Source of the DNA: Flavobacterium gillisiae
GTDB taxonomy: Bacteria; Bacteroidota; Bacteroidia; Flavobacteriales; Flavobacteriaceae
NCBI RefSeq assembly: GCF_900107635.1
Contig: NZ_FNRD01000002.1
Coordinates: 186,001-250,000, forward strand
Length of the DNA stretch: 64,000 nucleotides
Reading direction: 5' to 3'
The notes under the pieces were generated by a model. That model had not been told where the DNA came from. It did not search any database and saw nothing but the letters and a program-made list of their open reading frames with translations. Positions 52,047 through 61,728 of this stretch are shown one piece after another. The number at the start of each line of letters is the position of its first letter. Within the stretch, counting starts at the first letter, position 1. Made by a program: the position numbers and the translations under genes.

Positions 52047-53321
52047 ATGGCATGTACAAGTTGTTCAACTTCTGATGGTGGCTCACCAAAGGGTTGTAAA
52101 AATAATGGGACTTGCGGCACCGATAGCTGCAATAAATTAACTGTTTTCGATTGGCTTTCAAATATGACTTTACCTAATGGACAAGCACCTTTTGACTGTG
52201 TTGAAGTTCGTTTTAAAAATGGAAGAAAAGAGTTTTATCGCAATACTGAAAAATTGACTTTGAGTATGGGAGATATTGTGGCAACTGTCGCTTCTCCTGG
52301 ACATGATATTGGAATTGTTACTTTGACTGGAGAGTTAGTTCGAATCCAAATGAAGAAAAAAGGAGCTAATCCTAATAGCAACGAGATTCCGAAAATTTAT
52401 AGAAAAGCATCACAAAAAGACATTGATATTTGGTCTACTGCACGTGAAAGAGAAGAACCAATGAAAGTTCGTGCACGTGAATTAGCTATTTCTCAAAAAC
52501 TGGAAATGAAAATTTCTGATATTGAATTTCAAGGAGATGGATCTAAAGCTACGTTTTACTACACAGCAAATGACAGAGTCGATTTTAGACTTTTAATTAA
52601 AGATTTTGCCAAAGAATTCAGCACTAGAGTAGAGATGAAACAAGTTGGTTTCCGTCAAGAAGCAGCTCGTTTAGGAGGAATAGGTTCATGTGGAAGAGAA
52701 TTATGTTGTTCGACTTGGCTAACCGACTTTAGAAGTGTGAATACTTCGGCAGCTCGTTACCAACAACTGTCATTGAACCCACAAAAATTAGCAGGACAAT
52801 GTGGTAAACTAAAATGCTGTCTAAACTATGAGTTAGACACTTACATGGACGCCTTGAAAGGATTTCCTGATTTTGAAACTAAATTAGTTACTGAAAAAGG
52901 GGACGCAATTTGTCAAAAACAAGATATTTTCAAAGGATTAATGTGGTTTGCCTACACTAATAATTTTGCGAACTGGCATGTACTTAAAATTGAAAAAGTA
53001 CAGGAAATCATCGCCGAAAATAAACTCAAAAACAAAGTCTCTTCACTTGAGGATTATGCAATTGAAGTGATTCAAGAAACGGAGAAAGATTTTAACAATG
53101 CGATGGGCCAGGAAAGTTTAACTCGTTTTGACCAACCTAAAAAGAGAAAAAAACCAAACAAAAAACCAAAACCTGCAGGAGATAATAAACCAGCGACTGA
53201 TAATAAGATTATAGCAAACAATAAAAAGCCAGCAAACAATGGTCCTTCACCTTCAACCGAGAAGAAACCAGCTATAGCAAGAAAACCAATAATTATTACT
53301 AAGAATGAGGCTAAGAAATAG
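52047..53321 (+). CDS. ricT: PSP1-domain protein RicT
   Basis: Cytoplasmic PSP1 protein of 424 residues. In Bacillus RicT (YaaT) is part of a Fe-S-containing complex that affects RNA maturation; the role in Bacteroidota is not established. The N-terminus is Cys-rich (MACTSCSTSDGG to CGTDSCNKL). The PSP1 core contains GGIGSCGRELCCSTWLTDF and QCGKLKCCLNYELD with conserved Cys. A Lys/Pro/Asn-rich low-complexity tail follows from about residue 365. I prefer ATG 52047 over 51978. The last 17 bases overlap gldH. The order ricT-gldH-PBP1A is one I recall as common in flavobacteria. Confidence 0.92.
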   Translation: MACTSCSTSDGGSPKGCKNNGTCGTDSCNKLTVFDWLSNMTLPNGQAPFDCVEVRFKNGRKEFYRNTEKLTLSMGDIVATVASPGHDIGIVTLTGELVRIQMKKKGANPNSNEIPKIYRKASQKDIDIWSTAREREEPMKVRARELAISQKLEMKISDIEFQGDGSKATFYYTANDRVDFRLLIKDFAKEFSTRVEMKQVGFRQEAARLGGIGSCGRELCCSTWLTDFRSVNTSAARYQQLSLNPQKLAGQCGKLKCCLNYELDTYMDALKGFPDFETKLVTEKGDAICQKQDIFKGLMWFAYTNNFANWHVLKIEKVQEIIAENKLKNKVSSLEDYAIEVIQETEKDFNNAMGQESLTRFDQPKKRKKPNKKPKPAGDNKPATDNKIIANNKKPANNGPSPSTEKKPAIARKPIIITKNEAKK

Positions 53322-53784
53322 CATTTTTTTCGTTTTGATTGCGATACTTTTTTTTTCATGTGATAAAAAAAGAGCTTTTGACGAATATAAATCTGTCGGA
53401 AGCGCTTGGCATAAAGACAGTATTATAACTTTCGATTTGCCAGAATTAGATTCCACACAACGATATGATTTGTTCATCAATTTAAGAGACAACAACAATT
53501 ATCAATACAATAATCTTTTTTTGATCGTGTCCGTTGAAAAACCCAATGGTTATACAAAAGTGGACACATTAGAATACCAAATGGCAAATCCTGACGGAAC
53601 ATTGCTAGGTGACGGATTTACAGACATAAAAGAAAGTAAATTGTTCTTTAAAGAGAATGTGAAATTCAAAGGAAAATACAAAGTCCATATAAAACAGGCT
53701 GTCAGAGAAACCGGTAAAGTTCCCGGTGTGACGCTTTTAGAAGGAATTACAGAAGTGGGATTACGAATAGAAAAAAAAGACTAG
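53305..53784 (+). CDS. gldH: Gliding motility lipoprotein GldH
   Basis: Lipoprotein of 159 residues needed for gliding motility in Flavobacterium johnsoniae, where it works with other Gld proteins and the type IX secretion machinery. The signal peptide ends with the lipobox ILFFSC (Cys19). The mature part is beta-rich: YDLFINLRDNNNYQYNNLFL and the C-terminal PGVTLLEGITEVGLRIEKKD are typical of GldH. It overlaps ricT by 17 bases and precedes the PBP1A gene by 8, so the three are cotranscribed. Confidence 0.92.
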   Translation: MRLRNSIFFVLIAILFFSCDKKRAFDEYKSVGSAWHKDSIITFDLPELDSTQRYDLFINLRDNNNYQYNNLFLIVSVEKPNGYTKVDTLEYQMANPDGTLLGDGFTDIKESKLFFKENVKFKGKYKVHIKQAVRETGKVPGVTLLEGITEVGLRIEKKD

Positions 53785-53792
53785 GATAATTT

Positions 53793-56102
53793 ATGGCTGC
53801 TATAAAAAACAACAATAAGGGCAATACTGCTGATAAAGACTTTAAGTATTATACTAAAACATTTTGGAAGATTTTTCTTTACGGAATGGCTGGAGTAGTT
53901 CTATTTTTCTTATTTGCCTCTTGGGGGCTTTTTGGTTCCATGCCTTCTTTTGAAGACTTGGAAAACCCGGATTCTAATTTAGCCACTGAAATTATTTCAG
54001 CTGACGGAGTAGTATTAGGAAAGTATTTTCAAAAAAACAGATCTCAACTAAAATATTCTGATTTACCTAAAAACCTTGTTCAAGCATTAGTAGCAACCGA
54101 AGACGAACGTTTCTACGAACATTCAGGTATTGATGGAAGAGGTACCTTAAGAGCTTTTGCAAGTTTAGGAGCTAGTGGAGGAGCAAGTACTTTGACACAA
54201 CAACTTGCAAAACAATTATTTCACGGGGAAGGTTCGAAGTTTTTGCCTTTTAGAATTGTACAAAAAGTAAAAGAATGGATTATCGCTATTCGATTAGAAA
54301 GACAATATACCAAAAATGAAATTTTGGCCATGTACTGCAATGTGTATGACTTTGGAAACTATTCTGTAGGAGTAAGTTCTGCAGCACAAACCTATTTTTC
54401 AAAAGAGCCAAAAAACCTTACTATTGAAGAATCCGCCATACTAGTAGGGATGTTCAAAAACTCAGGGCTATACAATCCGGTAAGAAATCCTGTAGGAGTA
54501 AAAAACCGTAGAAATGTAGTACTTGCACAAATGGCAAAAGGAGACATTATTACAGAAAAAGAAAAAGAAAGACTACAAAGTTTGCCAATTACCCTTCATT
54601 TTAAACTGGAAAGCCACAGAGAAGGAACAGCAACTTATTTCAGAGAGTATCTTCGTGATTACATGAAAAAATGGGTTGATGAAAACAAGAAACCAGACGG
54701 ATCTAATTATGACATCTACAAAGATGGATTAAAAATCTATACTACTATTGATTCCAGAATGCAATTACATGCTGAAGAAGCAGTTTCTGCCCACATGGCT
54801 AATCTTCAACAAGAATTTTTCATTCAGGCAAAAAACAATAAAAACGCCCCTTTTGTAGGTATCTCAGATAAGGAAACACAGCGTATTTTAACACAAGCAA
54901 TGAAATCATCAAACCGATGGTCTGTTTTAAAATCAGCAGACATGAGCGATGAGGATATTATAAAATCATTTAGCGTAAAAGCTAAAATGACTGTATTTAC
55001 ATGGAAAGGAGAAAAAGATACTATCATGACTCCGATCGACTCCATTCGTTATTACAAACACTTTCTACAATCAGGTCTTATGGCTATGGAACCTCAAACG
55101 GGTAACATAAAAGCTTGGGTAGGTGGAATTAACTATAAATATTTTCAATATGACCACGTAGGTCAGGGAGCTAGACAGGTAGGTTCTACCTTTAAACCTT
55201 TTGTTTACGCTACAGCGATTGAACAATTGAACATGTCTCCATGCGATTCCATAATAGATGCTCCTTTCACTATGCCTGTGGGCCGTCACCACGTTACCGC
55301 AGCATGGACACCTAGAAACTCTGATAATAAATACAGAGGAATGGTTACCTTGAAAAAAGCATTAGCCAACTCAATAAACACTGTGTCTGCAAAGTTAATG
55401 GACAAAGTAGGTCCTGAGGCGGTGGTTAAGCTTACTCATAAATTAGGAATCAAATCAGAAATACCTATTCAGCCATCCATTGCATTAGGTGCAGTAGATA
55501 TCACTGTGGAGGATATGGTAGCCGCATACAGCACATTTGCGAATCAAGGTGTTTATACAAAACCTCAGTTTCTAAGTCGAATAGAAGACAAAAGTGGCGT
55601 TATTATTTATGAGCCAATACCTGAATCTCATGACGTATTAAACAAAGACATTGCTTTTGCCATAATTAAATTATTAGAAGGAGTAACAGAAGGAGGTTCT
55701 GGAAACAGATTAAGAACTGAAGGCGGAGGTTATGGATACAATAGAATTACAGGATATCCATATAAATTCACTAACCCAATTGCTGGTAAAACAGGAACAA
55801 CACAAAACCAGTCCGACGGTTGGTTTATGGGAATGGTTCCAAATCTAGTAACAGGTGTTTGGGTAGGTTGTGAAGATCGTTCTGCCAGATTTAAAAGTAT
55901 TACTTACGGCCAAGGAGCAACTGCTGCACTACCTGTTTGGGCTTACTTTATGAAACTTTGTTATGCTGATGAAAATTTAAAAGTGTCTAAAGGAGAATTC
56001 GACAGACCTCCTAACCTTTCGATAAAAGTTGATTGTTACAATGCACCCGCTGCAAAAGACACAACCGACACGCAACAAAATACAGATGAATTCGAATTTT
56101 AA
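53793..56102 (+). CDS. Class A penicillin-binding protein (PBP1A-like)
   Basis: Bifunctional peptidoglycan synthase, 769 residues, anchored by one helix (about 25-47). The GT51 glycosyltransferase domain has the catalytic Glu103 in ATEDERFYEHSG and GASTLTQQLAKQLF. The transpeptidase domain shows Ser465-x2-Lys468 (GSTFKPF), Ser527-x-Asn529 (SIN) and Lys666-Thr-Gly (GKTGTT). It ends in a short acidic tail. Its position in the ricT-gldH cluster links wall synthesis to a surface motility gene only by location. Confidence 0.95.
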   Translation: MAAIKNNNKGNTADKDFKYYTKTFWKIFLYGMAGVVLFFLFASWGLFGSMPSFEDLENPDSNLATEIISADGVVLGKYFQKNRSQLKYSDLPKNLVQALVATEDERFYEHSGIDGRGTLRAFASLGASGGASTLTQQLAKQLFHGEGSKFLPFRIVQKVKEWIIAIRLERQYTKNEILAMYCNVYDFGNYSVGVSSAAQTYFSKEPKNLTIEESAILVGMFKNSGLYNPVRNPVGVKNRRNVVLAQMAKGDIITEKEKERLQSLPITLHFKLESHREGTATYFREYLRDYMKKWVDENKKPDGSNYDIYKDGLKIYTTIDSRMQLHAEEAVSAHMANLQQEFFIQAKNNKNAPFVGISDKETQRILTQAMKSSNRWSVLKSADMSDEDIIKSFSVKAKMTVFTWKGEKDTIMTPIDSIRYYKHFLQSGLMAMEPQTGNIKAWVGGINYKYFQYDHVGQGARQVGSTFKPFVYATAIEQLNMSPCDSIIDAPFTMPVGRHHVTAAWTPRNSDNKYRGMVTLKKALANSINTVSAKLMDKVGPEAVVKLTHKLGIKSEIPIQPSIALGAVDITVEDMVAAYSTFANQGVYTKPQFLSRIEDKSGVIIYEPIPESHDVLNKDIAFAIIKLLEGVTEGGSGNRLRTEGGGYGYNRITGYPYKFTNPIAGKTGTTQNQSDGWFMGMVPNLVTGVWVGCEDRSARFKSITYGQGATAALPVWAYFMKLCYADENLKVSKGEFDRPPNLSIKVDCYNAPAAKDTTDTQQNTDEFEF

Positions 56103-56208
56103 AAACGAATTAACTAAGTAGATTTACAAATTTTAGACTTCGAGACATTTGCGCTTCCCATGCTTAAAGTGTATGACACCGCAACTGTTTGGACTTAAAA
56201 AATAGACT

Positions 56209-56907
56209 ATGATAAATAAAAAAGTAGAAAACGTTCAAGTTGCACTTGAAGGAGTTGAAAACGGAATGACTATCATGTTAGGTGGTTTCGGTCTCTGTGG
56301 TATACCCGAAAACTCAATTGCTGAATTGGTAAAAAAAGAAACTACTGGCTTGACCTGTATTTCTAATAATGCCGGTGTGGACGATTTCGGTCTTGGATTA
56401 TTATTACAAAAAAGACAAATCAAGAAGATGATTTCTTCTTATGTTGGAGAAAACGCTGAGTTTGAACGCCAGATGCTTTCCGGAGAGCTAGATGTAGAAT
56501 TAATTCCACAAGGAACTTTGGCAGAACGTTGCCGTGCAGCTCAGGCTGGAATCCCCGCTTTTTTTACTCCTGCTGGCTATGGTACTGAAGTAGCTGAAGG
56601 AAAAGAAGTTAGAGAATTCAACGGAAAAATGCATATAATGGAATTAGCTTTCAATGCTGACTTCGCTATTGTAAAAGCGTGGAAAGGAGATACAGCCGGA
56701 AACTTGATTTTTAAAGGAACTGCAAGAAACTTTAATCCTTGTATGTCTGGTGCTGCTAAGATCACTGTTGCTGAAGTGGAAGAATTAGTGGAAGCCGGAA
56801 CGCTGGATCCAAATCAAATTCATATCCCTGGAATATTCGTGCAGCGTATTTTTCAAGGTTCAAAATATGAAAAAAGAATAGAGCAACGTACAGTAAGAAA
56901 TAGATAA
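56209..56907 (+). CDS. scoA: CoA transferase subunit A (3-oxoacid type)
   Basis: Alpha subunit of a family I CoA transferase, probably succinyl-CoA:3-ketoacid CoA transferase, 232 residues. The glycine-rich loop [15 protein letters not shown] and [16 protein letters not shown] are characteristic. Enzymes of this type move CoA between succinate and acetoacetate in ketone body or amino acid breakdown. The beta subunit gene follows after 74 bases that contain two competing hairpins. Confidence 0.92.
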   Translation: MINKKVENVQVALEGVENGMTIMLGGFGLCGIPENSIAELVKKETTGLTCISNNAGVDDFGLGLLLQKRQIKKMISSYVGENAEFERQMLSGELDVELIPQGTLAERCRAAQAGIPAFFTPAGYGTEVAEGKEVREFNGKMHIMELAFNADFAIVKAWKGDTAGNLIFKGTARNFNPCMSGAAKITVAEVEELVEAGTLDPNQIHIPGIFVQRIFQGSKYEKRIEQRTVRNR

Positions 56908-56918
56908 TGAGAAAATGA

Positions 56919-56970
56919 GTTAATTAGATAATGCAACTCAATTATCTAATTTCCGAATTCTCTAATTAAC
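56919..56970 (+). repeat. Two mutually exclusive hairpins between scoA and scoB
   Basis: GTTAATTAGA (56919-56928) pairs perfectly with TCTAATTAAC (56961-56970). ATTAGATAAT (56923-56932) pairs perfectly with ATTATCTAAT (56941-56950). The left arms overlap by six bases, so both stems cannot form fully at once. Confidence 0.65.
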
Positions 56971-56981
56971 ACATTAATATT

Positions 56982-57641
56982 ATGGCATTAGACAAAATAG
57001 GTATTGCGAAACGTATTGCACAAGAACTTAAAGACCGCTATTTCGTAAATTTAGGGATAGGTATTCCAACATTGGTAGCCAATTACATCCCGCAAGGAAT
57101 TGACGTTGAATTTCAAAGCGAAAACGGTGTTTTAGGCATGGGGCCTTTCCCTTTTGAAGGAGAAGAAGATGCAGATATAATCAATGCAGGAAAACAAACA
57201 ATAACGACATTACCGGGAGCCTCCTTTTTTGATTCAGCTCTAAGTTTCGGAATGATTCGTGGACAACATGTCGACTTAACTATTCTGGGAGCTATGGAAG
57301 TTTCTGAAAACGGAGATATCGCCAACTGGAAAATTCCAGGAAAAATGGTAAAAGGAATGGGAGGCGCAATGGATTTAGTAGCTTCTGCCGAAAACATTAT
57401 CGTTGCCATGATGCACGTAAACAAAGCTGGGCAATCTAAGATTCTTAAAAAGTGCAGCTTACCATTGACTGGTGTAGGTTGTGTCAAAAAAGTAGTGACT
57501 GAATTGGCTGTATTAGAAGTAACCCCTAAAGGTTTTAAACTCTTAGAACGTGCTCCAGGAGTGACAGTAGAACATATAATCGCTTCTACTGAAGCAACTT
57601 TGATTATTGAAGGCGATATTCCAGAGATGATTATTGACTAA
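56982..57641 (+). CDS. scoB: CoA transferase subunit B (3-oxoacid type)
   Basis: Beta subunit of the CoA transferase, 219 residues. The catalytic glutamate is Glu47 in FQSENGVLGMGPFP, the residue that forms the enzyme-CoA thioester. NLGIGIPTLVANYIP and GAMDLVASAENIIVAMMHVN are family segments. It forms the active heterodimer or heterotetramer with the product of the preceding gene. A strong terminator ends the unit. Confidence 0.93.
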   Translation: MALDKIGIAKRIAQELKDRYFVNLGIGIPTLVANYIPQGIDVEFQSENGVLGMGPFPFEGEEDADIINAGKQTITTLPGASFFDSALSFGMIRGQHVDLTILGAMEVSENGDIANWKIPGKMVKGMGGAMDLVASAENIIVAMMHVNKAGQSKILKKCSLPLTGVGCVKKVVTELAVLEVTPKGFKLLERAPGVTVEHIIASTEATLIIEGDIPEMIID

Positions 57642-57696
57642 ACTCTTTATAAATAAACATAGGTTGTCCTAAAAAAGGGTCGCTAGATTAACATTA

Positions 57697-57738
57697 AAAA
57701 GAAATCGGCACAGAATTACTTCTGTGCCGATTTCTTTT
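57697..57738 (+). terminator. Terminator after scoB
   Basis: A perfect 19-base-pair stem (57697-57715 with 57720-57738), 4-base loop TTAC, T-run. The strongest terminator in the window. Confidence 0.93.
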
Positions 57739-58276
57739 TTTTAATTACTAATGAATTCTATTTGTTGCTACTGCTCTTGATTGGGGTTTCGTATCATTTT
57801 TAAACAATTCCAAAGGCATTCACTACAAATTTCAACAGTAAAACTCACGCAAATTTCTTTAATAACGAAGTTGAAGATAAATTAAATGCAACATCCATTC
57901 TTGTGACACCCATTCCTTTATCCTTCCATTTACACAATGCAATCGAAAAATAAATACACAAAATATCAGGGGGATTTTATTGTAAGTAAAACTCACAAAT
58001 AGCTTTTTTTAGACAAAATACTGCATTTATATCTACGTAATAACTAAATACCTGGAAACTAACCCTATAAATCTACGTCAATACCATATTTTACCCTTTT
58101 AAACTAAAAAATAAAATACCTCAGCATCTCCTACTGTCACAGTCTTTTTATCGATTATACGCACATAAATCCGATTAAATACAAAAATAAATAAAAATAT
58201 TGCTCCTTTTCTTACTTTTTAATCTACATTTGGAAATGAAAATTTTAATCTTTTATTAACATTTAACCTACAGAAA
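57739..58276. other. Gene-free stretch before the M4 proteases
   Basis: About 540 bases of very AT-rich sequence with no supported coding frame. The only recognised signal is the promoter at 58200-58232. Confidence 0.55.
58200..58232 (+). promoter_or_regulatory. Promoter of M4 protease copy 1
   Basis: TTG at 58200-58202, a 22-base spacer and TACATTTG at 58225-58232 (exact -7), 44 bases before the ATG. Confidence 0.55.
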
Positions 58277-61200
58277 ATGAAAAGAAAATTACTCAGTAAA
58301 ATTGCGCTTGTACTAAGCGTATCATTATTTGCTATTGACGGAAGCGCCCAAGATTCTGCCAAAAACGTAAAACAAAAAGTTGTTGACGAAAATGGGAAAC
58401 CATCCCTAATCACTTTCAATGAAAACTCCACTTACAAATCGACAGATTCTAAAAAAGTGTTGACGGAACAATTAGAATTAAAAGATAATTCTACATTTTC
58501 TATTATGAACACTGAATCTGACAAATCTGGTTTCTCCCACGAAAAGTTTCAATTATACCACCAAGGTGTAAAAGTAGAATACGCGACCTACTCACTCCAT
58601 TCTAAAAATGGAAAAATAACTTCCATGAGCGGTGAATATTATGACATACAAAATACAGCAGCAATTCCAACTATCTCGCAAGAAACTGCCTTTAAAAAAG
58701 CGCTCAACCAAATAGGCGCTTCAACATACTTATGGGAAAATCCTGAAAACGCTTCAAAAATAGGATACCATAAACCTGAGGGAGAATTAGTTTTTCTTCC
58801 TTCTATGATTGATCAAGGTGAAAAAAACACAAATCAAAAAGCTCGTTTAGCATACAAATTTGACATCTATGCAACGAGTCCTGTTAGTCGAGGTGATTTA
58901 TATATCGATGCAATAACTGGGGAAGCACTTTACTACAATGCAACAATCAAACATCTTGGTGAATATAGCCATGCAAAAAGTAGTAGCTTAAATAAGGTTT
59001 CAGCAAAAAACACAAACGCTGCAAAAACTTTCTTTGTATCAGCAAATGCGGCTACTAGATATAGCGGAACTCAGTCAATACAAACTGCTTTAAGCGGTTC
59101 TTCTTACATATTATCTGATGCTACACGTGGAAACGGAGTTCAAACATTTAATATGAAAAAAGGAACTAATTATAGTGCTGCGGTAAATTTTACAGATAGC
59201 GACAATAACTGGACTGCTACGGAATTTAATAATGCCAATAAAGACAATGCTGCCCTTGACGCACATTGGGGAGCAGAAAAAACATACGACTATTTTTCCG
59301 CAGTTCATGGAAGAAACAGTTACGATAATATAGGTGCGGCGATAAAAAGTTACGTGCATTATGACCTCGCTTATGACAATGCTTACTGGAATGGTAGCGT
59401 TATGACCTATGGTGACGGAAGCGACACCTATTTTGATGCCTTAACATCAATAGATGTTGCTGGACACGAAATTGGTCATGCCGTTTGTGAGAAAACAGCA
59501 AATTTAGCCTACCAGAAAGAATCTGGCGCGATGAATGAGGCTTTTTCTGATATTTGGGGCGCATGTATCGAATACTACGCATCACCAGGGAAATCTACTT
59601 GGTTAATCGGAGAAGACATAGAAAGACGAGCAGGTCGTCTAGCATTACGTTCTATGAGTGATCCAAAAAGTGAAGGGCAACCAGATACTTATGGCGGAAC
59701 AAATTGGAAACTAATTGAATGTGGTACTCCTACACAAGCAAATGATTATTGCGGGGTACATACAAACAGCGGAGTGTTAAATCATTGGTTTTACATCTTG
59801 ACGATAGGAAAATCAGGAACAAATGACATTGGAAACTCTTATAATGTTACCGGAATAAATATTGATAAAGCTGCCAAGATAGCTTATCGTTTAGAAAGTG
59901 TTTATTTATCTGCTAATTCTACCTATGCTAATGCCAGAACTTATGGTATTCAAGCAGCAACTGACTTATACGGAGCTGGATCTCCTGAAGTTATAGCTAC
60001 AACTAATGCATTTTATGCTGTAGGTGTTGGCTCAGCTTATGGAGTACTAAATTATTGTGCTTCAAAAGGAAATAGTGTTGCCGATGAATACATTAGCAAA
60101 GTTCAATTAGGCACCATAAATAATACAACTACTGGTGGTAGTGGTTATACTGATTATACTTCTATTTCGACCAACTTAACAAAAGGAGTTTCAAGCACAA
60201 TTACAATCACACCAACATGGCCTGGAACAAAATATAATGAAGGCTATGCCGTATGGATCGATTATAATAAAAATGGAGATTTTAGCGATGCTGGAGAATT
60301 AGTTTGGAGTAAAGCTGCATCTCAAACAACACCAGTTACAGGTTCGTTTACAGTGCCAACGTCAGCGGCTAATGGAGCGACACGAATGAGAGTCGCAATG
60401 AAATACAATGCAATACCAACTTCATGTGAAGCTATTTCTTATGGTGAAGTTGAAGATTATACCGTAAATATTGCAGCCGGTGCCGCAGACACAACCGCTC
60501 CAACTATTCCTGCAAACTTAGCTGCTTCAGGAACAACCACCACAGCCACAAATCTAACGTGGAGTGCGTCATCAGATAATGTTGGTGTTACAGGATATAA
60601 TGTTTACCAAGGAACGACATTAAAAAGCTCCGTTACAGGAACGTCATACACCGTTACAGGATTAGTTCCAAATACAGCATATACATTTACAGTAAAAGCA
60701 AAGGATCTTGCAGGAAATATATCGGCATCTAGTAATGTGGTAAATGTAACTACATTAAATAATACTCTAGTATATTGTACTTCTAAAGGGAACTCTGTAG
60801 CTGATGAATATATTGACTATGTTTCAATAGGAGGTATCAATAACACTACAGCTGGTAATGCTGGATATGGTAACTTTACTAACCTTGTTGGTAATCTTCC
60901 TTATGGTTCAAACACTATCTTGTTTAGTGCTGGTTTTAGCGGTACAGCTTACACTGAATATTGGAAAATCTGGATTGACTATAATCAAAATGGAACTTTT
61001 GAAACTGCTGAAGAAATGGTGTCAGGATCCTCTTCTAGTAGCGCAAACTTAACAAGCACATTTACGGTTCCTACCTCAGCTTTAGCGGGTCCAACTCGTA
61101 TGAGAGTGTCAATGAAATACAATGCGGCACAAACTGCATGTGAGGCTTTCTCTTATGGAGAAGTTGAAGATTACACTGTTAATATTGGTGCTGCCGCAAT

Positions 61201-61480
61201 AACAACCATTACAACTGCCAAAGTCGCAATTGATTTAGGAAACGAAGATTCAATTTCAGATGTAGTAATGTATCCAAACCCTGCAGATAACATCCTAAAT
61301 GTAAGAATGGCGGATAGTAGAAAAGGAACTTACCGACTTATTAATTTCCTTGGTCAACAAGTTGACGCAGGTAAACTATCTGAAAGCGGAATAAACGTTA
61401 ATAAATTAGGAGCTGGAGTTTATATCTTAGAAGTAAATGACGGTCAAAAAACAGTGGCTAAAAAATTCGTGAAAAATTAA
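58277..61480 (+). CDS. Secreted M4 family metalloprotease with GEVED, FN3 and T9SS sorting domains, copy 1
   Basis: Thermolysin-like zinc protease, 1067 residues. Signal peptide (to DGSAQ, residue 25), FTP/PepSY-type propeptide (about 30-235) and catalytic domain with the zinc motif HEIGH at 397-401 and the Glu ligand in [12 protein letters not shown]. The C-terminal subdomain ends near residue 590. Then a GEVED domain (about 592-730, ending SYGEVEDYTVNI), a fibronectin type III domain (about 738-825), a second GEVED (about 830-970) and a type IX sorting domain (VMYPNPADNILNVRM to KKFVKN). It should be exported by the type IX system and its propeptide removed. Confidence 0.94.
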   Translation: MKRKLLSKIALVLSVSLFAIDGSAQDSAKNVKQKVVDENGKPSLITFNENSTYKSTDSKKVLTEQLELKDNSTFSIMNTESDKSGFSHEKFQLYHQGVKVEYATYSLHSKNGKITSMSGEYYDIQNTAAIPTISQETAFKKALNQIGASTYLWENPENASKIGYHKPEGELVFLPSMIDQGEKNTNQKARLAYKFDIYATSPVSRGDLYIDAITGEALYYNATIKHLGEYSHAKSSSLNKVSAKNTNAAKTFFVSANAATRYSGTQSIQTALSGSSYILSDATRGNGVQTFNMKKGTNYSAAVNFTDSDNNWTATEFNNANKDNAALDAHWGAEKTYDYFSAVHGRNSYDNIGAAIKSYVHYDLAYDNAYWNGSVMTYGDGSDTYFDALTSIDVAGHEIGHAVCEKTANLAYQKESGAMNEAFSDIWGACIEYYASPGKSTWLIGEDIERRAGRLALRSMSDPKSEGQPDTYGGTNWKLIECGTPTQANDYCGVHTNSGVLNHWFYILTIGKSGTNDIGNSYNVTGINIDKAAKIAYRLESVYLSANSTYANARTYGIQAATDLYGAGSPEVIATTNAFYAVGVGSAYGVLNYCASKGNSVADEYISKVQLGTINNTTTGGSGYTDYTSISTNLTKGVSSTITITPTWPGTKYNEGYAVWIDYNKNGDFSDAGELVWSKAASQTTPVTGSFTVPTSAANGATRMRVAMKYNAIPTSCEAISYGEVEDYTVNIAAGAADTTAPTIPANLAASGTTTTATNLTWSASSDNVGVTGYNVYQGTTLKSSVTGTSYTVTGLVPNTAYTFTVKAKDLAGNISASSNVVNVTTLNNTLVYCTSKGNSVADEYIDYVSIGGINNTTAGNAGYGNFTNLVGNLPYGSNTILFSAGFSGTAYTEYWKIWIDYNQNGTFETAEEMVSGSSSSSANLTSTFTVPTSALAGPTRMRVSMKYNAAQTACEAFSYGEVEDYTVNIGAAAITTITTAKVAIDLGNEDSISDVVMYPNPADNILNVRMADSRKGTYRLINFLGQQVDAGKLSESGINVNKLGAGVYILEVNDGQKTVAKKFVKN

Positions 61481-61496
61481 CATCACTTAAAAATAG

Positions 61497-61528
61497 AAAA
61501 AAGCTGTCTCTTTCGAGACAGCTTTTTT
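61497..61528 (+). terminator. Terminator after M4 protease copy 1
   Basis: A 14-base-pair stem (AAAAAAGCTGTCTC with GAGACAGCTTTTTT) with loop TTTC. It separates the two M4 genes into two transcripts. Confidence 0.9.
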
Positions 61529-61728
61529 ATTTAAAAATAATAACGATTGACATAATATTATTACTTTATTATGTTTTACGACTAAATACAATTCAAACAG
61601 ATTAATCATTTTCCTATATAATGTTAGAATAATATATAAAAACTCATGATTTTTAATTTTTTTTAACATTTTAATTCACTATTTTAAGAAATAAACTTAT
61701 TTTTAGGAAAAATAACCAAAACCAAAAA

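Noticed and set aside
57113..57487. Minus-strand frame of 124 codons inside scoB
   Set aside because: Shadow frame antisense to conserved catalytic segments.
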